From: Natronohydrobacter sp.
GTDB lineage: Bacteria > Pseudomonadota > Alphaproteobacteria > Rhodobacterales > Rhodobacteraceae
DNA: 12,680 nt
NCBI GenBank assembly: GCA_007123015.1
Contig: SKSL01000238.1
Location: 1-12,680 of the forward strand
Direction of reading: 5' to 3'
Program-made: the position numbers and the translations under genes
Part shown: piece after piece, positions 1 through 7,240 of the stretch
Numbering within the stretch: position 1 is the stretch's first letter
Layout: each line of letters begins with the position of its first letter
Notes under the pieces: generated by a model
What the model was told of the DNA's origin: nothing
What the model saw: the letters and a program-made list of their open reading frames with translations, nothing else
Databases searched by the model: none

Positions 1-25
1 CCGAGCACGCACCCTACAAACCCTC

Positions 26-54
26 TTGCATCCCGCACGGCTCTGGGCTAATGC
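26..54 (+). promoter_or_regulatory. Candidate sigma-70-type promoter of rpsB-tsf
   Basis: A TTGCAT hexamer (26-31) and a TAATGC hexamer (49-54) are separated by exactly 17 bases, which fits a housekeeping sigma-70 promoter. Transcription would begin near position 61 and give a leader of about 110 nt before the rpsB start at 172. This is a pattern match only, but the position is right for the strongly expressed rpsB-tsf operon and no better candidate lies closer to the gene. Confidence 0.5.
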
Positions 55-68
55 CGCGCCACTTCACA

Positions 69-144
69 GGCAGAGGACGGGCCTCGGGACAGACAGCCCC
101 CGCAGGTCCACCGGTTGAGGCGATAGGCCTTGAAACCCTCTGCT
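69..144 (+). promoter_or_regulatory. Foldable rpsB 5' leader, possible S2 autoregulatory element
   Basis: The untranslated leader can close into a long-range stem: GGCAGAGG (69-76) pairs with CCTCTGCT (137-144) over 8 positions, one of them G-U. Inside it, GCCTC (81-85) pairs with GAGGC (117-121), and an alternative pairing of GGCCT (80-84) with AGGCC (125-129) would compete. In E. coli, ribosomal protein S2 represses rpsB-tsf translation through the rpsB leader. A similar control here is inference from the gene context and the pairing; no known leader motif was matched. Confidence 0.3.
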
Positions 145-171
145 CAGGCGCAAACCGGAAAGGAAAACGAC

Positions 172-951
172 ATGGCGCTTCCTGATTTCTCGCTGCGCCA
201 GCTCTTGGAAGCTGGCGTTCATTTCGGCCACCAGACCCAGCGCTGGAACCCGCGCATGGCACCGTATATCTACGGCGAGCGCAACGGAATTCACATCATC
301 GACTTGACGCAGACAGTGCCCATGCTGGATGCTGCGCTCAATGCCGTGCGCGAAACGGTCGCCAAAGGTGGGCGGGTTCTGTTCGTCGGCACCAAGCGTC
401 AGGCGTCAAAACATGTCGCCGAAGCCGCAGAGCGGTCTGCGCAGTATTACATGAACCATCGTTGGCTGGGCGGCACGCTGACAAACTGGAAAACTGTGTC
501 ACAGTCGATCCAGCGTCTGAAAGCCATTGACGAGCAGCTGGAAGGTGGGGCCGAGGGGCTGACCAAGAAAGAGCGTCTGGGCATGGAACGCGAACAGGCC
601 AAGCTGCAAGCCAGCCTTGGCGGGATCCGCGACATGGGTGGTCTTCCGTCGCTGCTCTTCGTGATCGATGTAAACAAGGAAGATCTGGCCATCCTGGAAG
701 CCAAGAAACTGGGCATTCCGGTTGTGGCTGTGGTCGATACCAACTGCCCGCCCGAAGGCGTGGATTACATCATCCCCGGCAATGACGATGCGGCCCGTGC
801 TATCGCGCTTTATTGCGATCTGGTCTCGCGTGCGGCGCTTGACGGAATGACAGCGCAAATGGGTGCGGCCGGGATCGACCTTGGTGCGTTGGAAGAAGCC
901 CCGGTCGAGGAAGTCCTGGCGGAAGCCGGGGTCGAGACCTCGGGGGCCTGA
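172..951 (+). CDS. rpsB: 30S ribosomal protein S2
   Basis: This encodes ribosomal protein S2, which sits on the solvent side of the 30S body and is needed for S1 binding. The 259-residue product is slightly longer than E. coli S2, with an acidic C-terminal tail (from about residue 220) typical of alphaproteobacteria. Recognisable blocks are FGHQTQRWNPRM (18-29), YIYGERNGIHIIDLTQT (32-48), RWLGGTLTNW (97-106), and the C-terminal signature PSLLFVIDVNKEDLAILEAK (159-178) followed by the CPPEGVDYIIPGNDDA segment. The frame is open back to a TTG at 130, but the ATG at 172 is chosen because the mature S2 N-terminus (MALPDFSLRQLLEAGVHFGH) begins there and a GGAAAGGA ribosome-binding site lies just upstream. 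It is followed after 75 nt by tsf, the standard bacterial arrangement. Confidence 0.97.
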   Translation: MALPDFSLRQLLEAGVHFGHQTQRWNPRMAPYIYGERNGIHIIDLTQTVPMLDAALNAVRETVAKGGRVLFVGTKRQASKHVAEAAERSAQYYMNHRWLGGTLTNWKTVSQSIQRLKAIDEQLEGGAEGLTKKERLGMEREQAKLQASLGGIRDMGGLPSLLFVIDVNKEDLAILEAKKLGIPVVAVVDTNCPPEGVDYIIPGNDDAARAIALYCDLVSRAALDGMTAQMGAAGIDLGALEEAPVEEVLAEAGVETSGA

Positions 952-1026
952 ACCGCGCTGAAATGATTTGGTGACAGGGGTCGACATGGCTGGCCCTTTC
1001 ACATCTGATTTGCAGGAGAAACGACA

Positions 1027-1920
1027 ATGGCAATCACCGCTGCAATGGTGAAAGAACTGCGCGAAGCCACAGGCGCAGGCATGATGGACGCCAAGAAGGC
1101 GTTGACCGAAAATGACGGCAATATGGATGCGGCTGTCGATTGGCTGCGCACCAAGGGTCTGGCGAAAGCCGCCAAGAAGGCCGACCGTGTTGCCGCTGAA
1201 GGTCTGGTCGGGGTCGCGGTTGAAGGTGGCAAGGGCGTCGCGGTCGAGATCAATTCCGAAACTGATTTCGTGGCCAAGAATGCTGAATTCCAGGGCATGG
1301 TTGCACAGATCACCGCTGCGGCCCTGAACGTGACTGACCTTGATGCGTTGAAAGCGGCTGATTTGGGCGGAAAGCCCGTGGAAACTGCCTTGACCGATGC
1401 CATTGCCAAGATCGGCGAAAACATGACCCTGCGCCGCATGGATACGGTCGAAGCGGATACAGTGGCGTCTTATGTCCACAATGCCGCAGGCGAAGGCATG
1501 GGCCGCATCGGGGTACTGGTTGCGCTGAAAGGCACGGATAACGGCATCGGCAAGCAGATTGCAATGCATATCGCGGCCTCCAGCCCGCTTGCACTGGATG
1601 AAGCCGCGCTTGATCCGGCACTGGTAGAACGCGAGCGCGCAGTCCAGACGCAAAAAGCGCTGGAAGAAAATGCCACTGCCGCAAAGCCCAAGCCGGAAGC
1701 TGTGATCACCAACAATATCATCCCTGGCCGGATGAAGAAATTTCTTGAAGAGAATACGTTGGTGAATCAGAAATTCGTCATGAACCCCGATATCACAGTG
1801 GCGCAGGCAGCCAAGGATGCCGGTGTCGAGATCGTCGCTTTCGTCCGTATGGGTGTCGGTGAAGGGATCGAGAAGAAAGAAGAAGATTTTGCAGCTGAAG
1901 TGGCGAAACTGAACGCATGA
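1027..1920 (+). CDS. tsf: Translation elongation factor Ts
   Basis: EF-Ts is the guanine nucleotide exchange factor that recycles EF-Tu-GDP to EF-Tu-GTP in the cytoplasm. The 297-residue length is normal. Residues 1-50 form the UBA-like N-terminal domain (VKELREATGAGMMDAKKAL). The INSETDFVAKN motif at 75-85 carries the Asp80-Phe81 pair that inserts into EF-Tu, with numbering identical to E. coli. The C-terminal part (KFVMNPDITVAQAAKDAG, then IVAFVRMGVGEGIEKKEEDFAAEV) matches the dimerisation and C-terminal modules. The start is fixed by AGGAG at 1014-1018 and the MAITAAMVKELRE N-terminus. It is co-directional with rpsB and shares its promoter on present evidence; a strong hairpin terminator follows 32 nt after the stop. 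Confidence 0.97.
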   Translation: MAITAAMVKELREATGAGMMDAKKALTENDGNMDAAVDWLRTKGLAKAAKKADRVAAEGLVGVAVEGGKGVAVEINSETDFVAKNAEFQGMVAQITAAALNVTDLDALKAADLGGKPVETALTDAIAKIGENMTLRRMDTVEADTVASYVHNAAGEGMGRIGVLVALKGTDNGIGKQIAMHIAASSPLALDEAALDPALVERERAVQTQKALEENATAAKPKPEAVITNNIIPGRMKKFLEENTLVNQKFVMNPDITVAQAAKDAGVEIVAFVRMGVGEGIEKKEEDFAAEVAKLNA

Positions 1921-1952
1921 TCTGAGGCTGTAACGGTCGCATAAAGATTATT

Positions 1953-1986
1953 GAAACGGCACCTGATCGGGTGCCGTTTCTTGATT
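1953..1986 (+). terminator. Intrinsic terminator of rpsB-tsf
   Basis: A perfect 11-bp inverted repeat, GAAACGGCACC (1953-1963) and GGTGCCGTTTC (1970-1980), encloses a 6-nt loop and is followed by TTGATT. The stem is GC-rich at its top and AT-rich at its base. The T-tract is short and interrupted, but the position just after tsf makes this the likely end of the operon transcript. Confidence 0.8.
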
Positions 1987-2307
1987 CAATGCAGACGTGT
2001 CCAGAGACAATAACAGACCAGAGGCTGAAAAACCCGTATTGTGCCAGCCACGCGGCCGGGACTGGCGGGAACCGAATCTGTGGTATGCCAATATTCGACG
2101 CCATGGTCAGAACCTGCCCTATGCGTTGTGCCACACATCTCTTGCACAAGCTTGACGGGATATCATTGCAAACAGCTTAAGACGGATCCTGTACGGGCGG
2201 AAATCTGCAGGCATCCGGACTTCGCGCAACGGTGTCGCGCTCGGCTCTTTTCCCGGCGCGCAAATCGCAGTATCAGGACGAAAACACCCATATCAAAAGG
2301 GCATTCA
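1987..2307. other. Intergenic region tsf-fabF, no convincing gene
   Basis: These 321 nt contain no tRNA-like or repeat structure that I can recognise. Open frames exist: a + strand frame runs into fabF from a GTG at 2041, and a 69-codon frame begins at 1971. Their translations are low-complexity, rich in Cys and Arg, and resemble no family; the first lacks a ribosome-binding site. A fabF promoter should lie here. TTGACG at 2152-2157 is a plausible -35, but the matching -10 (GCTTAA, 2175-2180) is poor, so I do not annotate one. An acpP gene, which often precedes fabF, is not present. Confidence 0.6.
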
Positions 2308-3573
2308 ATGCGCAGAGTTGTTGTCACCGGACTGGGTATGGTCACACCGCTGGCCTGCGGGGTCGAAGAAACATGGTCGCGCCTGCTTGCAGGTCAGTCA
2401 GGTGCAGGGCCGATCACCCGCTTTGATGCGGCCCATCTGGCCACAACCTATGCCTGCGAAATTCCGCGTGGCGATGGGTCCGAAGGTAGCTTCAACCCTG
2501 ATGACTGGATGGCCCCGAAAGAGGCACGCAAAGTTGATGAGTTCATCCTGTATGGTGTCGCCGCAGCCGATCAGGCGGTGCGCGACGCAGGCTGGATGCC
2601 TGAAGACGAAAAGAGCCGCCAGCGCACAGGGGTCATGATCGGTTCTGGCATTGGGGGGCTTTCGGCAATTGCTGACACGGCTGTTTTGCTCAAGGAACGC
2701 GGCCCGCGCCGGGTATCGCCTTTCTTCATTCCTTCGGCGCTGATCAACCTTGTCTCGGGTCATGTCAGCATCCGCTATGGCTTCAAGGGGCCAAACCATG
2801 CTGTTGTCACGGCCTGCTCGACAGGTGCGCATGCCATTGGGGATGCCGCGCGGCTGATCCAGTGGGGTGATGCGGATGTGATGATTGCAGGCGGTGCGGA
2901 AAGCCCGATTTCCGAAATCGGCATTGCCGGGTTCAATGCCTGCAAGGCACTTTCGACCAAACGCGGCAATGACCCGCAAGCGGCTTCGCGGCCCTATGAC
3001 GCGGATCGCGACGGGTTTGTCATGGGCGAGGGCGCGGGCGTTGTCGTTCTGGAAGAGCTTGAGCACGCGAAAGCACGCGGCGCAAAAATCTATGCCGAAG
3101 TGCTGGGCTATGGCATGTCGGGCGACGCTTATCACATCACGGCCCCGGCTGAAGATGGCGACGGCGCTTTGCGCTCGATGCAAGCGGCTGTTGCGCGTGC
3201 TGGTATCAGCCCGGCGCAGATCGACTATATCAATGCCCATGGCACTTCGACCATGGCCGATGTGATCGAACTTGCCGCAGTCGAAAGGCTGCTGGGCGAG
3301 GCCGCAGGGCGCGCCACCATGTCGTCCACGAAATCCGCCATCGGCCATTTGCTGGGCGCGGCCGGCGCGGTCGAGGCGATTTTCTGCATGCTTGCCATTC
3401 GCGACCAGATCGCGCCGCCTACTCTGAATCTGGACAACCCGGCTGTGGACACAGCTCTGGATCTGGCCCCGAAAGCGGCGCGCAAGCGTGATATCACAAT
3501 CGCCTTGTCCAACAGCTTCGGCTTTGGCGGCACCAATGCCAGCCTGATTCTGGGCAAACCGGAGGCCGCATGA
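2308..3573 (+). CDS. fabF: Beta-ketoacyl-[acyl-carrier-protein] synthase II
   Basis: FabF performs the condensing step of type II fatty acid synthesis, joining malonyl-ACP to an acyl chain with loss of CO2, and favours elongation of C16:1. The 421-residue length is typical. The catalytic triad is intact: Cys170 in VVTACSTGAHAIGDA, His311 in NAHGTSTMAD and His347 in STKSAIGHLLGAAGA, with the conserved Lys342 nearby. The C-terminal NSFGFGGTNASLIL motif (402-415) closes the thiolase fold. The ATG at 2308 is chosen over upstream in-frame starts because MRRVVVTGLGMVTPL is the standard N-terminus and AAAAGGG lies 6 nt before it. It overlaps mltG by 4 nt, so the two are probably co-translated. The HGTSTMADVIEL variant of the His motif is, as I recall, usual in alphaproteobacteria. 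Confidence 0.96.
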   Translation: MRRVVVTGLGMVTPLACGVEETWSRLLAGQSGAGPITRFDAAHLATTYACEIPRGDGSEGSFNPDDWMAPKEARKVDEFILYGVAAADQAVRDAGWMPEDEKSRQRTGVMIGSGIGGLSAIADTAVLLKERGPRRVSPFFIPSALINLVSGHVSIRYGFKGPNHAVVTACSTGAHAIGDAARLIQWGDADVMIAGGAESPISEIGIAGFNACKALSTKRGNDPQAASRPYDADRDGFVMGEGAGVVVLEELEHAKARGAKIYAEVLGYGMSGDAYHITAPAEDGDGALRSMQAAVARAGISPAQIDYINAHGTSTMADVIELAAVERLLGEAAGRATMSSTKSAIGHLLGAAGAVEAIFCMLAIRDQIAPPTLNLDNPAVDTALDLAPKAARKRDITIALSNSFGFGGTNASLILGKPEAA

Positions 3574-4733
3574 TCCGCCATATTGTCGCCAATGTGCTGA
3601 CGCTGATGATCGTCGGGCTGGTTGCGCTGGCCATCGTCATCTCTTCTGGTCAGCGCCGCTTCTTCGCTGAAGGTCCCCTGGATGAAGCGATTTGCTTCCG
3701 GGTCGCGCCTGGCGCCAGCTTGCGCGCTGTCTCCAACAATCTGGCTGGTCAGGGGGCAATCGAGTCAGAGCAGATTTTTCGGATCGGCGCGCAATATACG
3801 GATCGCGCAGATGCACTGCGCTTCGGGTCCTATCTGATCCCGGAAAAGGCCTCGATGGATCAGATCATGGACCTGCTCACGCGTGGCGGGGCCTCGACCT
3901 GCGGATCAGAGATTCAGTATCGGATCGGGGTCACGCGCATCGATACTCTGGTGCGCGAACTGGACCCGGCGACACAACGGTTTGAAACCATCGTTCAATT
4001 CACCAGCGACGAGGCACCGCCCGAGGAGTATCTACGCTTCACCGAACAGGCCGATATTCAGTATCGCATCACTGTGGCCGAAGGGGCCACCAGCTGGCAG
4101 ATCTGGGAAGGGCTGCGGCTTGCCGAATTCCTGTCTGGTGATCCCGGCGAGGTGCCGCGCGAAGGATGGCTTGCCCCTGACAGTTATTCCGTCTCGCGCG
4201 GGACTGAGCGGCAAGCGATTCTTGCCGATATGGAAGCGCGCCAGACCCGTATCCTGACCGAGCTTTGGGAAACCCGCGTCGAAAACCTGCCCTATGCCGA
4301 TATGGAAGAGGCGCTGATCATGGCCTCGATCATCGAAAAGGAAACCGGGCAGGCAGATGAGCGGCGACAAGTGGCCAGTGTCTTTGTCAACCGTCTGCGC
4401 ATTCCGATGCGGCTGCAGACTGACCCGACTGTGATCTATGGCATCACCATGGGGCAGGGCACGCTGGGCCGTGGGCTGCGGCGTTCGGAACTGGACGCGG
4501 TGACACCCTATAACACGTATCGCATTGACGGTCTGCCGCCCACGCCGATTGCCAATCCTGGCCGGGCGGCGATTGCAGCTGCGCTCGACCCCGATGACAC
4601 GCCTTACATCTTCTTCGTGGCAGACGGGACCGGTGGGCATACCTTCACCACCAATCTGCAGGACCACAATCGGGCCGTGGCGCGTTGGCGCGAGATAGAA
4701 GCCGAAATGCGCGCACGCGAGCAGCAGAACTGA
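3570..4733 (+). CDS. mltG: Endolytic peptidoglycan transglycosylase MltG (YceG)
   Basis: MltG is an inner-membrane endolytic transglycosylase that cuts nascent glycan strands near the membrane and so sets their length. The 387-residue protein starts with a single N-terminal membrane anchor (about residues 7-26, VANVLTLMIVGLVALAIVIS), leaving the bulk in the periplasm. A LysM-like segment with the SYLIPEKASMDQIMDLLTRG motif follows (about 87-106). The YceG catalytic domain carries ALIMASIIEKETGQADERRQVASVF; the acidic EKET residues at 256-259 include the catalytic Glu. RLRIPMRLQTDPTVIYG and the PYNTYRIDGLPPTPIANPG block complete the family signature. The ATG overlaps the fabF stop (ATGA), with GGAGG at 3561-3565 inside fabF as ribosome-binding site. 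The fabF-mltG pairing is familiar in proteobacteria. Confidence 0.94.
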   Translation: MIRHIVANVLTLMIVGLVALAIVISSGQRRFFAEGPLDEAICFRVAPGASLRAVSNNLAGQGAIESEQIFRIGAQYTDRADALRFGSYLIPEKASMDQIMDLLTRGGASTCGSEIQYRIGVTRIDTLVRELDPATQRFETIVQFTSDEAPPEEYLRFTEQADIQYRITVAEGATSWQIWEGLRLAEFLSGDPGEVPREGWLAPDSYSVSRGTERQAILADMEARQTRILTELWETRVENLPYADMEEALIMASIIEKETGQADERRQVASVFVNRLRIPMRLQTDPTVIYGITMGQGTLGRGLRRSELDAVTPYNTYRIDGLPPTPIANPGRAAIAAALDPDDTPYIFFVADGTGGHTFTTNLQDHNRAVARWREIEAEMRAREQQN

Positions 4734-4749
4734 GGCAAACAACTCGGGC

Positions 4750-4769
4750 GCGGCAGATCACTCTGCCGC
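4750..4769. terminator. Hairpin between convergent mltG and antiporter genes
   Basis: GCGGCAGA (4750-4757) and TCTGCCGC (4762-4769) form a perfect 8-bp stem with a TCAC loop, 16 nt past the mltG stop and overlapping the last codons of the convergent antiporter gene. There is no run of T on either side, so it may be a weak bidirectional terminator or simply a 3'-end-stabilising hairpin. Confidence 0.4.
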
Positions 4770-6446
4770 ATCCGCCTTGGCAGATTTGGTCAATTGCCGC
4801 ACCGCGTAATCGGCAGCGTCATCAAAGGGTTTCAGCACCACGCTCGCGCCCTTGTTGAGCAGGTCCTCTGCCTCGGCTACTTTCTGCACGGACAGAAACA
4901 CCTTGCCTTTGTAATTGGCAGACCCAAGCCCATGCAACAGCGCCATCTGCGGATCGGCTTCGGTCAGTGCCCCCCGATCGCGCGGCACAGCTGAAACGAC
5001 GGCCTGCACGCCCTGCAAATCCAGATGCGCCACGAATTCCGGATCTGTCGCATCGCCGTAAGATGCATCCAGCCCCATGCGCCGCCAATTGGCCAGAGCT
5101 TCAGGGTCGAAATCAATGCCCAGTACACGGTAGCCCTGATCATTCAGCTTGGCACCGATCCGGCAGCCATAGCGCCCCAGCCCGAAGATCACGAAATCAT
5201 GCCCGCGCGGATCAGCGCTGCCTTCCGTGTCATCGGCTTCGCGATGCGCATGGCGACGCTCGAAAATGCCCAGATAAGGCTCGCAGATTTCGAACAATTT
5301 GTGTGACCAGGTGATCATATAGACTGACAGCGCAATGGTCACGAGGCCCACCAACGTCACCAGCCCCATCGCTTCCTGCCCGACATGGCCGATGGTGATG
5401 CCCATCGCCATGAAGATCAGCGAAAATTCCGAGATCTGCGCAACCGTCAGCCCGGCCAGAAAGCCTGTGCGCTTGCGATAGCCCATATAGCCCATGATCG
5501 CGAGCACGATCAGCGGGTTGCCGATCAGCACGAACAAGGACAGCACAACCGCAGGCCCGATCTGATCGCCCAGCGTCGAAAGCTGTAGCCCCGCGCCCAG
5601 ATTGATGAAGAAGAACAGTAGCAGGAAATCGCGCAAGCTGGCCAGCCGCGAACTGATCGCTTCGCGGAACTCGGTCGAGGCCAGCGAGACCCCGGCCAGA
5701 AGCCCGCCCAATTCCTTGCCAAAGCCCAGGAAATCACCCAGCGCCGCGAGGCTGGCCGCCCAGCCCACTGCAAAGATCACCATAAGCTCGGGCGAGCGCG
5801 CCACCCGCGAGAGCAGCGGATCGGCCACGTAGCGGATGAACAGAACCACCGCGCCAACCATCGCGGCGCCACCGATGAAGACCTGAATCACCTCCCAGAC
5901 ACCGCCGGTTTCGTCGCCCAGCCCCACACCGATGGCCGAAAGCGTGACCATGGCGAGGACCACGAAAATGTCCTGCACGATCAGGAAACCCAGCGCGATC
6001 TTTCCATGCAGCGCGCCGATTTCCTGTTTGTCGGATAGCAGTTTCACGATGATGATGGTGGATGAGAAAGTCAGCGCGACCGAGATGTAGAGCGAGGTCA
6101 GCGGGTCGATGCCCAAGGCCAGACAGATCAGATAGCCGAAAGCGGCGGTAAACGTGACCTGCCCCAGACCTGTGGCGACGGCCACTTTGCCCAAGTTTCG
6201 CACAAGGCTGACATCAAGCTTCAGACCCACCAGAAACAGCAAAACAGCAATGGAAATCTGGCTCAAGGTCTCGATGAATTCGGTCGAGCTGACCAACCCC
6301 AGAGCATCCGGCCCCGCCAGCACACCCACGGCAATGAAGGCCACGACCAGCGGCTGGCGCAACAACAGGCCTACAAAACCGACCCCAGCGGCCAGCAGGA
6401 TCAGAAGTGCGATTTCATAGAAGATCGAGGCGAAACTGGCGTCCAT
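4758..6446 (-). CDS. CPA2-family cation:proton antiporter with RCK/TrkA-N domain (Kef/YbaL-like)
   Basis: The 562-residue protein has two parts. Residues 1 to about 385 form a polytopic Na+/H+-exchanger domain of roughly a dozen hydrophobic segments, with the LGFLIVQDIFVVLAM segment carrying the conserved Gln158-Asp159 seen in KefB/KefC-type carriers. Residues 415 to about 535 form a cytoplasmic RCK N-terminal (TrkA-N) domain with the dinucleotide-binding motif GLGRYG (422-427) and a following acidic strand end (GIDFD, 443-447). Such proteins exchange K+ or Na+ for H+ across the inner membrane and are gated by a nucleotide or other ligand on the RCK domain. The exact ion cannot be read from the sequence; no glutathione-gating partner (KefF/KefG) is nearby. 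The ATG at 6446 is supported by a TGAGGA site upstream. It is the last gene of the - strand block, 60 nt after pyrE. Confidence 0.88.
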   Translation of the reverse strand: MDASFASIFYEIALLILLAAGVGFVGLLLRQPLVVAFIAVGVLAGPDALGLVSSTEFIETLSQISIAVLLFLVGLKLDVSLVRNLGKVAVATGLGQVTFTAAFGYLICLALGIDPLTSLYISVALTFSSTIIIVKLLSDKQEIGALHGKIALGFLIVQDIFVVLAMVTLSAIGVGLGDETGGVWEVIQVFIGGAAMVGAVVLFIRYVADPLLSRVARSPELMVIFAVGWAASLAALGDFLGFGKELGGLLAGVSLASTEFREAISSRLASLRDFLLLFFFINLGAGLQLSTLGDQIGPAVVLSLFVLIGNPLIVLAIMGYMGYRKRTGFLAGLTVAQISEFSLIFMAMGITIGHVGQEAMGLVTLVGLVTIALSVYMITWSHKLFEICEPYLGIFERRHAHREADDTEGSADPRGHDFVIFGLGRYGCRIGAKLNDQGYRVLGIDFDPEALANWRRMGLDASYGDATDPEFVAHLDLQGVQAVVSAVPRDRGALTEADPQMALLHGLGSANYKGKVFLSVQKVAEAEDLLNKGASVVLKPFDDAADYAVRQLTKSAKADAAE

Positions 6447-6506
6447 ACAGTCCTCACATCAGCGGTTTCTCAAGTGATACCGGCTGTGGATCAGACTGGC
6501 CAGCCC

Positions 6507-7169
6507 TTAGCCCCAGTCGCGCGGGTTGCGCAGGAAGCTTTCAACCGCATCAAGTGTGTCCGCGTCGAAATCGCCCGCGCGCCGCGCCTCTGCCAGCACA
6601 TCCCACCAGGTGCACAGGTAGTGCAGCTTCACACCATGCTCGGCCAGACGGGGTTCGGTTTCCGGGAAGATGCCGTAATAGAAGATCACGGCCGTATGCG
6701 CACATTCCGCGCCCGTCTCGCGGATCGCATCGACGAAGCTCAGCTTCGATCCGCCATCCGTGGTCAGATCCTCGACCAGCAGCACGCGCTGGCCTTCGCT
6801 CATCGCGCCCTCGATGCGCGCATTGCGCCCGTAGCCCTTGGGTTTCTTGCGCACATAGCTCATCGGCAAGGCCATGCGCTCGGCAACCAGCGCCGCGAAG
6901 GGAATGCCTGCTGTCTCGCCGCCTGCGATATTGTCAAAGGCTTCAAAACCTGCATCTTCCAGCACGCGACACGTGAGGAAATCCATCAGGGATGATCGGA
7001 TGCGCGGGAAGCTGATCAGCTTGCGGCAGTCGATATAGGTGGGCGCTTTAAGGCCAGAGGCGAAGGTGAAAGGCTCGGCCGCGTTGAAATGCACCGCCTT
7101 GATGTCCAGAAGCATCCGCGCGGTCAGGCGCGCGACAGTGGCGCGGTCAGGATAGGTGGCAGGGATCAT
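6507..7169 (-). CDS. pyrE: Orotate phosphoribosyltransferase
   Basis: PyrE transfers the phosphoribosyl group of PRPP to orotate, giving OMP, the fifth step of de novo pyrimidine synthesis. The 220-residue protein has the FTFASGLKAPTYIDCRKLISFPR N-terminal block (34-56), the flexible-loop lysine region YVRKKPKGYGRNARIEG (105-121), and the PRPP-binding motif VLLVEDLTTDGGS (129-141) with its acidic pair Glu133-Asp134. The start at 7169 is supported by AAGAGGA about 8 nt upstream. It lies 71 nt downstream of pyrC on the same strand, so the two pyrimidine genes are probably co-transcribed, with a copy of an interspersed repeat in the gap. No attenuator of the gammaproteobacterial pyrE type is visible. 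Confidence 0.95.
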   Translation of the reverse strand: MIPATYPDRATVARLTARMLLDIKAVHFNAAEPFTFASGLKAPTYIDCRKLISFPRIRSSLMDFLTCRVLEDAGFEAFDNIAGGETAGIPFAALVAERMALPMSYVRKKPKGYGRNARIEGAMSEGQRVLLVEDLTTDGGSKLSFVDAIRETGAECAHTAVIFYYGIFPETEPRLAEHGVKLHYLCTWWDVLAEARRAGDFDADTLDAVESFLRNPRDWG

Positions 7170-7212
7170 GGCTGTCCTCTTGAGCGTCGCTTTTGTGGCG
7201 CAGGCAGTATTT

Positions 7213-7234
7213 GAGTATTTTCAGCAAGAAAATG
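7213..7234 (-). repeat. Short interspersed repeat, copy 1 (pyrC-pyrE gap)
   Basis: Read on the - strand, this 22-nt element starts with CATTTTCTTGC and ends with AAATACTC. It matches the element at 11475-11496 (+ strand) at 19 of 22 positions, the differences being confined to three adjacent central bases. This copy can also form a small hairpin (TTTTC, TTGCT loop, GAAAA). I recall similar AAATACTC-containing intergenic sequences as frequent in Rhodobacteraceae genomes; that is recall, not a search. The two copies lie in opposite orientation. Confidence 0.6.
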
Positions 7235-7240
7235 TAAGGA

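Noticed and set aside
130..171. A TTG start giving S2 14 extra residues
   Set aside because: The ATG at 172 has a good GGAAAGGA site and the conserved MALPDFSLRQLLEAG start.
499..1653. A 384-codon - strand open frame across rpsB and tsf
   Set aside because: It is antisense to two certain ribosomal/translation genes, with a composition typical of a shadow frame.
2041..2307. An N-terminal extension of fabF from a GTG at 2041
   Set aside because: The extra 89 residues match nothing in FabF, lack a ribosome-binding site, and the ATG at 2308 gives the standard N-terminus.
2398..3348. A 316-codon - strand open frame inside fabF
   Set aside because: It is antisense to an intact fabF with all catalytic residues; the translation resembles no protein family.
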